Assembly (NCBI GenBank): GCA_030278955.1
Contig: JAOANR010000006.1
Span: 7,215,915 to 7,279,914 of the forward strand
Direction: 5' to 3'
Length of the DNA stretch: 64,000 nucleotides
Source of the DNA: Hygrophila difformis
Taxonomy: Eukaryota > Streptophyta > Magnoliopsida > Lamiales > Acanthaceae
Below, in pieces: positions 56,777-64,000 of the stretch. Each line of letters begins with the position of its first letter. Position 1 is the stretch's first letter. The position numbers and the translations under genes are program-made. A model generated the notes under the pieces. The model saw nothing but the letters and a program-made list of their open reading frames with translations. It did not search any database and was not told the DNA's origin.

Positions 56777-57977
56777 AGAAGACAGGATTCAGACCACTGA
56801 AAACCTGTCTGGATTCTTTTCAAGGATGACGATCTCGAATCGAACCATGGAAAGAATAATGCGACAAGATTCCAACCTCAGCCCATATGACGGATTCAGA
56901 ATTGACGGGATTGGACGAGTTCTTAACCAGATGGGACTCAACCAGAGAAGACATAACATCATCTACAAGGTAAGTGCAGGTGAGTTTGCAATTCCTATGG
57001 AACTTACTTGTAATGTTATGGATATGCAATTAATTCCTAAAGAAGAAATTCTTGAGGAATTAAGCAGAATGAAGGAGGAAATCGCCATTACTATGAAATG
57101 GATCCACATAGGAGCCATTGAAGTAGTAATTAAGGCAACCTTCAAAGAAGGCATTGATTCTGAATTGCATCTATCAGTCACTGATAGAAGAATCAATAAC
57201 CTTAGAGATGGTCTTCTTGGAACTATGGTAGGAAATTTATATGCTGGAAAGTTAATGTTTGACATACATCCCAGAATTTCCTATAACTTAGCTGACCAAG
57301 ATTTTAGTAGAGTTCTAACCCTTCATCAGGATTTTAAAAGAAAAGATCTGATGAAAGAAGGGAACATGCCATATTCTATAACTTATAGAATCTCTTATGC
57401 ACTTTCCAATAGTCATCATTCTGACTTATTTCTCAGGAAAGAATATATAGAAATTCCTAGAATTTTCAAGGAATTTGCTAAAGTCATGACTCCAAATCCT
57501 ACCCAGATTCCAAGGTTAGGAGGAGTAGACATCCAAATAAGAGATCATCCAATTCTAGACAGATCAACGAGTGCTAGAATTGAGTACGCAAGCCGTATGT
57601 CTTTTTCGGAAGACAGAATTATGGCATATAAAGGGAAGGAGTTCATCAAAGATCTAACTCCTCAATCCATTGGGGTAGATAATATAAAGATAAAATGCCC
57701 TGAAGGATGGAAAGAAATACGAGTAATATTCGACATCACTGAAAAGATTAACCGTTTTCCATGTGATGACTTATACTACTTGCAGCAGGCATCAATTGGA
57801 ACCTATGAAGGAACAATTGAAATTGCAGGACACGAGATCAGAGTCTTAGGCACCGCCGGAAAAGACAATGGGGTTATGATTTTGGGATTAAGTTTTCTCG
57901 AAAATCATAAACCATGGGTAAGAAAGGATAATGGTATAGAATTTAATCTGAAGGGTCACACCATCAGAATTAAATGA
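56730..57977 (+). CDS. Pararetrovirus movement protein (30K type)
   Basis: 415 residues from the first ATG; starts at 56751 or 56826 are equally possible and the last would avoid most of the overlap with the coat frame. The 30K-superfamily core is visible (about residues 75-245): a MELTC...IPKEEI strand pair, IHIGAIEVVIKATFKEGID, and LSVTDRRI with its Asp. Such proteins form or modify plasmodesmatal tubules for cell-to-cell passage. The C-terminal about 110 residues contain a VMILGLSFLENHKPW segment that resembles the end of retropepsins (see finding). It ends in ATGA, shared with the pol frame. Confidence 0.85.
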   Translation: MTRTHIQMDLQPSLTEEDRIQTTENLSGFFSRMTISNRTMERIMRQDSNLSPYDGFRIDGIGRVLNQMGLNQRRHNIIYKVSAGEFAIPMELTCNVMDMQLIPKEEILEELSRMKEEIAITMKWIHIGAIEVVIKATFKEGIDSELHLSVTDRRINNLRDGLLGTMVGNLYAGKLMFDIHPRISYNLADQDFSRVLTLHQDFKRKDLMKEGNMPYSITYRISYALSNSHHSDLFLRKEYIEIPRIFKEFAKVMTPNPTQIPRLGGVDIQIRDHPILDRSTSARIEYASRMSFSEDRIMAYKGKEFIKDLTPQSIGVDNIKIKCPEGWKEIRVIFDITEKINRFPCDDLYYLQQASIGTYEGTIEIAGHEIRVLGTAGKDNGVMILGLSFLENHKPWVRKDNGIEFNLKGHTIRIK

Positions 57978-60034
57978 CAAGTCCATTCTCCATTTATATT
58001 TCAGTAGGGATAATATATGAAGAATATAAGTCAGAATATTTCGCAGCTTATATTGATTCAGGATCAGGTATTTGCACGGCAAAACCAGGAGTTTTCCCTA
58101 GCGAAGCTATGAAATCATTACCCATTATTGCAGGAAGAGATTTTTCCCAAAAAATCTTAGTACTAAATAAGGGTATTCGACAAGCGAATATCATGATTGG
58201 AGGAGCATTTGGTACACCTTGGTATAAGGTAAAAACGCCTCCTATTTACTTTCATGACACAGGAGCGGATATTTTGTTAGGGAACAATTTTATACAATCC
58301 TTTACAAAATATGTTCAAGATAACAAAAGAAATTTGTTAATATTTACCACAAGTTGTGGAAATGAGATACAGGTGTTGTGCAGGGAAAAGGCATTCAACA
58401 GGTTAATGCCTATATTATTTCGCAGCAAACGTGGTGATAATGATGCCAAACTAACTCATCCAAAAATGCAGGATAAAAGAAAGTTTGGTAAGGCTTTGTT
58501 GTCTTTTAGACAGCAAGGATTTGATGAAGCTTCTATTGAGGAAATTATAAACCTCAAAGAAGCAATGCAGGAAATGAAGTCATTAAATATAACTTCACTA
58601 GACATTGATGGGGAAACTAAATTGTCCCTCGAAAATGTCAAAAGACTTATCCAGAGAAACTTTAACGAGGATCCTCTGGCATGGTGGGATAAAAACAAGA
58701 TCGAAGCTACTCTACAGGTAAAAGAACAATATAAATATGAGTATGTTCGATACAAACCCATCTTAATGAATATGCATGATAAGAAAGATATGCAGCAAAT
58801 TATCAAGGAGCATATTGATCTTAAACTCATTGAGCCTGGAGTCTCAGCCTATAGTAGCCCTGGATTCTTGGTAAGAAACCACGGTGAAATAAAGAGAGGT
58901 AAACCCAGGTTGGTAATAAACTATCAAGGTATTAACAAAATAATACAGTTTGATGGTTATTACATTCCGAGTAGAGAACACTTAATTGATTGCATCAAAG
59001 GTGCTAAAGTGTTTTCTAAATTTGATTGCAAATCTGGTTTCTATCAGATCAAGATGGAGAATGAGTCGAAGAAATTCACAGCATTCTCCACCCCACAAGG
59101 GCAATATATTTGGAATGTTATGCCAATGGGGCTTTCTAATGCCCCTCAGATATTCCAAAGAAAGATGGATAATCTATTTAAGGATTATCTAGAGTTTATG
59201 TTCGTCTACATAGATGACATTCTGATTGCATCTCGAAATATTAAAGAGCATATTAAACATCTTGAAATATTTTCTGATGCATGTCACAGGGAAGGTCTAG
59301 TTCTCTCTGAGAAAAAGGCCACTATCGCTGCTAACAAAATTGAATTCTTAGGAGTTCAAATTGATGAAGCAGGAATAGAGTTACAGGAACACATTGTGGA
59401 GAAAATCCGCAATTTTCCTGATATATTAAAAGACAAGAAACAACTACAGAGTTTCTTAGGAGTTGTAAATTTTGCGGGTATGTTTATTAAAGACCTTGCA
59501 AAATATAGAAAGGATTTTAGACCACTCCTGAAAGAGACTGAAAGCTCTAGATGGAAATGGGAAGAAATCCATACCAAGAGAATTCGTGAACTAAAGCAAG
59601 TCTGCAATAGCTTGCCAAAACTCGCGATACCTCAGGATGAGGATGAGCTGGTAGTCTACACAGACGCCAATGATTTTCGATGGGCAGGAGTGCTCATGAG
59701 AAAAACAACTACGGGTCAAGAACCTTGTAGATACACAGGAGGGTTGTTCACTGAACAACAAGCCAAACTTTGGCATATTAACGAAAAGGAATTCTTTGCA
59801 GTATGGAAAACATTTAAAAAATGGCCTTTATTCTTACTTGCAAAGAAATTTGTATTAAAAGTTGATAATACTAATGTTAGGGCTTTTTTGAAAAATAAAC
59901 TTGAATCAAAAATTGAAAAAGCTCGTATTATCAGATGGCAAGCTGAATGTCAATATTATACTTATGATATTGATGTTATAAAATCTCATGAAAATGTTCT
60001 TGCAGATTTCCTAACGAGAGATGGAAGCATTTGA
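57974..60034 (+). CDS. Pararetrovirus protease-reverse transcriptase-RNase H
   Basis: 686 residues. Aspartic protease: AAYIDSGSG (DSG 28-30) and ILLGNNF (100-106). RT: the KPRLVINYQGIN block (310-321), FSKFDCKSGFYQI (347-359), MPMGLSNAPQIFQ (383-395) and YIDD (412-415), then FLGVQID. RNase H: YTDAND (D564), NEKEFFAV (E605), KVDNTN (D631) and LADFLTRD (D678). All catalytic residues are present. It converts pregenomic RNA to DNA in the cytoplasm and cleaves the viral polyproteins. No integrase follows, as in all Caulimoviridae. Confidence 0.96.
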   Translation: MTSPFSIYISVGIIYEEYKSEYFAAYIDSGSGICTAKPGVFPSEAMKSLPIIAGRDFSQKILVLNKGIRQANIMIGGAFGTPWYKVKTPPIYFHDTGADILLGNNFIQSFTKYVQDNKRNLLIFTTSCGNEIQVLCREKAFNRLMPILFRSKRGDNDAKLTHPKMQDKRKFGKALLSFRQQGFDEASIEEIINLKEAMQEMKSLNITSLDIDGETKLSLENVKRLIQRNFNEDPLAWWDKNKIEATLQVKEQYKYEYVRYKPILMNMHDKKDMQQIIKEHIDLKLIEPGVSAYSSPGFLVRNHGEIKRGKPRLVINYQGINKIIQFDGYYIPSREHLIDCIKGAKVFSKFDCKSGFYQIKMENESKKFTAFSTPQGQYIWNVMPMGLSNAPQIFQRKMDNLFKDYLEFMFVYIDDILIASRNIKEHIKHLEIFSDACHREGLVLSEKKATIAANKIEFLGVQIDEAGIELQEHIVEKIRNFPDILKDKKQLQSFLGVVNFAGMFIKDLAKYRKDFRPLLKETESSRWKWEEIHTKRIRELKQVCNSLPKLAIPQDEDELVVYTDANDFRWAGVLMRKTTTGQEPCRYTGGLFTEQQAKLWHINEKEFFAVWKTFKKWPLFLLAKKFVLKVDNTNVRAFLKNKLESKIEKARIIRWQAECQYYTYDIDVIKSHENVLADFLTRDGSI

Positions 60035-61247
60035 AGCTGATTCCATTATTACGAGATTCAGACACCTCAGAGAAAACCTAGAGGAGCTATCGAAGCATTT
60101 TGGACAGCTCGAGATCAATGCACGAGCAGCTGGCCAAATACAACAGAGCGATGTGGACATGGTCCGCAACAATATACGAACCTCCCATATAGCAATGACA
60201 GCACTATGGGAAACAGTATTAGAGCCAATCAGGAAAGCGTCAGCTTCCCTGGTAAACAAAGAGAAATGTGCCCAAAAAGCTAAAGTGGTCACATATGAAG
60301 AAGCAGATTCAAGCACTGCTTCAAAGGAACCATTGTCGGATACCGACAAAAATGTTGAGCAAGAGGAAAGTCACATTTCCGAAAGCTCAAGTCAACCCAC
60401 TGCCTCTGGGGTGAAAGAGGAAGAAATTAACCTTAGGCCAATGACAGGCACCTCTAAGGTTAATTCAGACGAGAAGGTCCTATCTACTGCCTGGCTGGAC
60501 TACCAAGGAAAATGGGAACAACTGGTTTCCAAAAAGGGAATTAACCCTAGCAAAACAGTAATCGAGACATCCGGGAGATACAACAGGGTATGGATGCTCG
60601 AAGGATCGAAATCAGAAGAGGTTCGAAAGTGGTATGACTTTGGAGCATTAGCATCTATTCATACTACATCACCAGGGTTTCCGGAAATCGAAAAACTTCC
60701 GGGATGGATAAGTAGTGCGGTGCACGAATCATGGCAGAACAACCCGCACCTGCAAAGAGGAGATATTCTGGAGCTTAAGTTCATTTCAGCGGCACCAGAA
60801 ATAGTCGGAAAAGGTTCTTATCCGGTCTTTCAATTTATTAAATTACAGAGACCTGATATGATTGCCTTCAACAGAGTTAAGTCTATGGATGAGAAGGCAC
60901 CATTGGTATCTTCAATCAGCGAAGATGAAATCTCCACCCGACGAGCATGGGGATTCTGGGTCTGTCTCACCGAGATGGAAAATGTTAAATATCCGTTTAA
61001 AATATTCTCAAACAATTTAAATGGATCGTTCCTGGTTAATTCTTTAACAGGGAAAAGCACAGAGTTTGCGGAAACCTCATTCGAAAAGAAGAGGTTACTC
61101 ATCTGGGAAAACAAGTTGCCAGCAACCGAGTCTACCAGAAAAAAGGCATGCAACATGATGCATGTTGGCCAATGGGATAACCACATATGCCCATATTGTG
61201 CAGAACAGGAGAAACTCCTATTCGGTACAAAGATCCGGGTAACCTAG
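60021..61247 (+). CDS. Pararetrovirus transactivator/viroplasmin
   Basis: 408 residues. The conserved viroplasmin domain is readable at about 155-275 (WLDYQGKWEQLV, RVWMLEG, FGALASIHTTSPGFPEIEKLP, DILELKFISAAPE). A Ser/Glu-rich region precedes it and a Cys/His cluster (C374...H380...H387-I-C-P-Y-C) follows near the C-terminus. In caulimoviruses this protein builds inclusion bodies and lets ribosomes reinitiate on the polycistronic RNA, matching the tightly overlapped upstream frames. Starts 14 bases before the pol stop. Confidence 0.9.
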   Translation: MEAFEADSIITRFRHLRENLEELSKHFGQLEINARAAGQIQQSDVDMVRNNIRTSHIAMTALWETVLEPIRKASASLVNKEKCAQKAKVVTYEEADSSTASKEPLSDTDKNVEQEESHISESSSQPTASGVKEEEINLRPMTGTSKVNSDEKVLSTAWLDYQGKWEQLVSKKGINPSKTVIETSGRYNRVWMLEGSKSEEVRKWYDFGALASIHTTSPGFPEIEKLPGWISSAVHESWQNNPHLQRGDILELKFISAAPEIVGKGSYPVFQFIKLQRPDMIAFNRVKSMDEKAPLVSSISEDEISTRRAWGFWVCLTEMENVKYPFKIFSNNLNGSFLVNSLTGKSTEFAETSFEKKRLLIWENKLPATESTRKKACNMMHVGQWDNHICPYCAEQEKLLFGTKIRVT

Positions 61248-61493
61248 AAAAAATCCGGACCCGAACAGGACAAAGGGAAGAAACGTCCAAAAAACTTTCA
61301 CAAGCCAAAGTAAGATTAGCTGGATGTAAAAGAAAGAGAGGTGTCGGCAACACCCATAATTAAAAGCCGACAAAGAAGGGCAGAGTAGCTGGCAGGAAGT
61401 GGCCGACAAGAGAAGGTGGAAAGTTGACAAAAGCCACCTAACGCAATAATTCAAAAAAGGACAATAATGTAGCCGGTGGAAATTAAGGCCAAG

Positions 61494-61569
61494 TGACGAA
61501 CGCAGTGACGTCACAAAGATTTAGAGGAAGATTGGAATCCGGGGCTGAAGTCCGCGGGCGCCTATAAAT
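61494..61569 (+). promoter_or_regulatory. Pararetrovirus promoter: as-1-like element and TATA box
   Basis: TGACG at 61494-61498 and TGACGTCA at 61506-61513, then TATAAAT at 61563-61569. Two TGACG motifs 12 bases apart, about 50 bases before TATA, copy the as-1 arrangement of the CaMV 35S promoter, which binds TGA-class bZIP factors and responds to salicylic acid, auxin and oxidative stress. Transcripts would start at about 61595. Confidence 0.8.
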
Positions 61570-61813
61570 GAAGGAGTTTGAAGCAGATGGAAGGCATCGA
61601 AAATTCCTCCCAACTCTTCAAAGTATTTGTAATATTTCTCTTTCTGCATATTTCCTTTCGAGTCTGTAAAAGTATGGGGTATTCCCCCAAGAGTCTTGTA
61701 TCCTCCATGAGGAACTAAGTGTCTGTCTTCTCCGTTAGGGGAAATTATGTTTAAATAATATTTTTAATATTTCTTCAGTAAAATCCAGGCTTCCAAATAT
61801 CCCGATAATATAA

Positions 61814-61993
61814 TTAAAACCCTTTATTCATATCTTGATACGTCCTAAGGTAGGAAACGAAATAGAACTGTGCTGTTTGTTGCTGAAGGAGCCAAGAATC
61901 GGTGAACCATCGGTCGCGGCTGCGTGGTTGGAGGAAGTCCGTAAAATCCCGGAGCTTAGGAAACCCGGCAGCAAGGCGGTCAAAGCCAAGGTA
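61814..61993 (+). other. Coding-like open stretch in leader with splice-donor-like end
   Basis: Sixty codons without stop. The last 47 read like real protein (VGNEIELCCLLLKEPRIG... to ...KPGSKAVKAK) and end AAG/GTATGAAG, a plausible donor. There is no ATG in frame. It could be a spliced leader exon of the virus or a captured host exon. I do not recognise it. Confidence 0.3.
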
Positions 61994-62161
61994 TGAAGTT
62001 TAGTGCTTAATTTAATTATCGGAAGCATGATGGGCTGATATTGGACTAATAATAATGAAGAAACTAAAATCTGGGGTCAAAATGAAATAAAGTAAAAGTT
62101 TGTAGGGTTAATTGAAGTTTGAAAAAGTCAAAATAGTCAAAATGGCCTTAATTTGGTCAAA

Positions 62162-62237
62162 GATGGTTTATAATGGCCTAAAATTGGAAATTGATTTCAT
62201 AATGGCCCAAATATGGAAATGGTGTCTTGTAATGGCC
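62162..62237 (+). repeat. Leader arm, inverted partner of 54479-54560
   Basis: TTATAATGGCCTAAAATTGGAAATT, CATAATGGCCCAAATATGGAAAT and TTGTAATGGCCT follow each other at about 29-base spacing and mirror the array at the left end of the viral copy. A further AAAATGGCC lies just before, at about 62139. Confidence 0.8.
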
Positions 62238-62267
62238 TAAAAAATTCATTTCCTCAATTAAATAATA

Positions 62268-62460
62268 CTACCTCCGTCTCAGAGTTTTAGAGTTTTTGTT
62301 ATGGATGGTTTTTTTATACTATTCATTGTTTAACTTTAATTCAGAATTTTTGATACTATTCACTGTTTAACCGTTATACGTACTGGGTGGGTCCGTAACC
62401 AAAATAATACCGTTATACGTACTGTGTGGGTCCGTAACCAAAATAATGAGAGGGATGAAG
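62268..62460. mobile_element. MITE, first family, with internal 39-bp duplication
   Basis: Starts CTACCTCCGTCTCAG after TA and ends GAGAGGGATGAAG before TA. A stretch ACCGTTATACGTACTG.GTGGGTCC... is present twice in tandem (about 62370-62407 and 62409-62446). It abuts the right end of the pararetrovirus. Confidence 0.7.
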
Positions 62461-63062
62461 TATCAGCAGTGAAATGGAAAGTGACGATGAACGTTAAATA
62501 ACAACATATATTTCGCCTGATTCAGTAAAACTGAAAAAGAAATAGTCATAAAATTGGATTGTTGAGGTGGGTAGAGTTGTCATATAATTTCAAGGGACAT
62601 CTATAAAATACCGCCCATTTAATTTATTGTTGGTTTTTTGGCTTCCCCTGCAGAAAAAATCAAACCCTAATCAACATTAATTTCACTATATGATCGATCA
62701 CCTACTCAGTATTGAGTCCCGAATTTATTTTTGATTGAATTATATGTTCTGAACTGGATTGTAATTTGGAGATCCACTTGCTTTTCTTTTTCTCTTTTGC
62801 TTTTAATTTATGTGAAGAAAATATTTTTATTCTAGATTCTGAAATTCTTCCAATCTGCCCCTCATTTCTCGAGCGGTTTCTCAACGTAATGAAATCCCTG
62901 CAATTCCAAGCAATGTTGCACAGTTTGACGTAGCTTCCATTACAATAAACCAGGGTAGGGTGGGGGTGGGGTGGGGTGGGGGTAGGGTTGAGGACTGGGG
63001 TACCCACCAACCAATTTCTAGCAATTACAAGTTGGTGCCTACCTCTGTCATTCATAAATCAC
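62461..63062 (+). promoter_or_regulatory. Upstream region of the kinesin-14 gene
   Basis: Presumed promoter and 5' leader. No clear TATA box. A G-rich block (62953-62998, six or more runs of three to five G on the coding strand) lies 65-110 bases before the ATG. Confidence 0.4.
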
Positions 63063-64000
63063 ATGGCTTCCAAGAACCAGAACAAGGCTCCTTCCACTCC
63101 TGCCCAGGTAAGTTTTATTTTTTCACATATATTTATTATCCGTGTTTGATTACAAATGTGTATTTTAGTTGTCTGGTGATGTTTTTACAAGGAAAGTTTG
63201 CACTTAGCAAATATGTGAACAATGAATGCATTCAGCGATTCCTTTTCTTGAATTTGTTTCTTCTGGTTCTCACCTTTTTCAGAGCACGTTTATCATTGAT
63301 CAGGATTTCGAAAGAAGAACTGGAAACAGAAAAATGCCACCCAGCATTGGATTTGGGGTAAAGGCACAAACATGTCGTCATGCATTTTCGGTAGTAAATG
63401 GCGGACAAGATCAAGATCTGCCTCCCTCTAGTGGGAGTTTCAACGGTAGTGGGCCACCAAGTATTGCTGGTTCGGATTGTGGTAGCATTGCAAATGCAAA
63501 TTCAATTGAATTTACCAGACAAGATGTTGAGGCGCTGCTTAGTGAGAAGATGAGAGTGAAGAGTAAATTCAACTATAAGGTATTCTATAGTTGTGGTTGA
63601 AATTTTGGAGGATTGTTTGTATGAGTTACCTGGCTTTATGTTTAGTTTATAAATTGGTGGTTGATTTTGGTGTTTCAATTATTTGTCCTCGATCATGTAT
63701 TGTAATCAGAATCTGATAATAATCAAAGTAAATAATAATATTGGCAGCAATCTTTAATTTACAATAAAGCAGTGAGTTTTGCTTGTAGTTATTTCTTGCA
63801 AGTTATGTAGTGAAATGTGGCGGGCGATGAAAAAGGGAATAACTTAATTGCTTTGATATGAAGTATATAGCTTTGGTTTTTTAATTTGTTTATTATTATT
63901 GCTAGTGGCATGATATGATCTGCAAATACTTCCTCCCTTTTGACCCCTTTGATGAGTCTAAAGGCAAGATTGATGGTTCGGCACTTGCAATTTTTTTTTT
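63063..64000 (+). CDS. Kinesin-14 (ATK1/KATA-type), 5' part only
   Basis: Exon 1 is 63063-63107 (MASKNQNKAPSTPAQ, donor GTAAGT). Exon 2 is 63283-63579 (acceptor TTTTTCAG, donor GTATTC), phase 0 throughout. The 114 residues seen resemble the N-terminal tail of Arabidopsis ATK1/KATA: MAS.NQN..P start, RRTGNRKMPPS, a C/G-R-AF-VVN motif, GSI, then EFTRQDVEALLSEKMR.KSKFNYK, which precedes the coiled coil. ATK1-type kinesins are minus-end-directed motors with a C-terminal motor domain that focus spindle poles. The coiled coil and motor lie beyond the window; 63580-64000 is intron 2. The start is the first ATG in a good context (cacATGGC). Confidence 0.78.

Larger units (their letters stand above)
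54478..62250 (+). mobile_element. Endogenous pararetrovirus (Caulimoviridae), apparently complete
   Basis: About 7.77 kb reading on the plus strand: leader part, tRNA-Met primer site (54729), five frames (54909-61247), promoter (about 61490-61570) and the start of the leader to about 62250. All five frames are open and overlap by 4, 47, 4 and 14 bases, as in caulimovirids that use the transactivator for reinitiation. The order coat - movement - protease/RT/RNase H - transactivator resembles cavemoviruses and solendoviruses more than Caulimovirus, where movement protein comes first. I cannot fix the genus without alignment. No integrase and no LTRs. Right boundary is just before the MITE at 62268; left boundary is next to the gap. 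Confidence 0.9.

Noticed and set aside
54479..62237. GGCCATTA arrays as terminal inverted repeats of a DNA transposon carrying the virus
   Set aside because: They are better explained as arms of the viral leader hairpin because they lie at the two sides of the leader. Kept as an alternative until other copies are compared.
1..64000. CRISPR arrays, bacterial operons, rRNA genes
   Set aside because: None present; the short tandem repeats here are microsatellites or transposon subterminal arrays in a plant genome.

Overview
This is 64 kb of nuclear DNA from a flowering plant, most likely a eudicot. The genes have small exons split by AT-rich introns, the spacers are AT-rich and full of small transposons, and several genes belong to plant-only families (DUF538, CLE, IPGA1/CHUP1-like, NCL, GDSL lipase, RABA1, DUF599, KIN-14). 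I cannot name the species. A 500-base run of N (53958-54457) marks a scaffold gap.

Layout. 0-2 kb: an intronless DUF538 gene. 2.2-19.6 kb: diverged duplicates of an unrecognised multi-exon gene, split by a young full-length Ty1/copia element (3848-10428) with near-identical 892-bp LTRs and a 5-bp target duplication. 19.6-20.2 kb: a 5'-truncated LINE fragment with a 22-bp target duplication. 20.8-24.4 kb (minus): a six-exon IPGA1 orthologue. 25-29 kb: a cluster of MITEs, including a hAT element with a perfect 8-bp duplication. 32.8-33.1 kb (minus): a CLE signalling-peptide precursor. 35.3-38.2 kb (minus): a seven-exon NCL-like Na+/Ca2+ exchanger/EF-hand gene whose exchanger motifs have lost their acidic residues. 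40.9-42.6 kb (minus): a GDSL esterase/lipase, divergent from a RABA1 GTPase gene (43.05-44.1 kb, plus). 46.45-47.26 kb: a DUF599 gene. These last three genes carry only single-base indels, mostly at repeated bases, which looks more like poor consensus sequence than decay. 48.0-48.5 kb: another hAT-like MITE. 49.2-53.7 kb: a 4.5-kb non-coding element with inverted-repeat ends and subterminal GGACCAAG arrays. 54.5-62.25 kb: an essentially complete endogenous pararetrovirus (Caulimoviridae). 63.06 kb to the end: the first two exons of a kinesin-14 (ATK1/KATA type).

The pararetrovirus is the most striking part. It has a tRNA-Met primer site, five overlapping uninterrupted frames (small coiled-coil protein, zinc-knuckle coat protein, movement protein, protease-RT-RNase H, transactivator/viroplasmin), and a promoter with an as-1-like double TGACG box upstream of a TATA box. 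Its two ends carry complementary arms that would form one long leader hairpin if the genome were circular. This suggests that the copy was opened inside the leader.

The host genes do not form a pathway. Three act on or beside the cytoskeleton and membrane traffic (IPGA1, KIN-14, RABA1), but I see no sign that they are co-regulated. All calls are from reading the sequence. No database search was run, and exon borders were fixed by GT/AG sites, reading phase and family resemblance.
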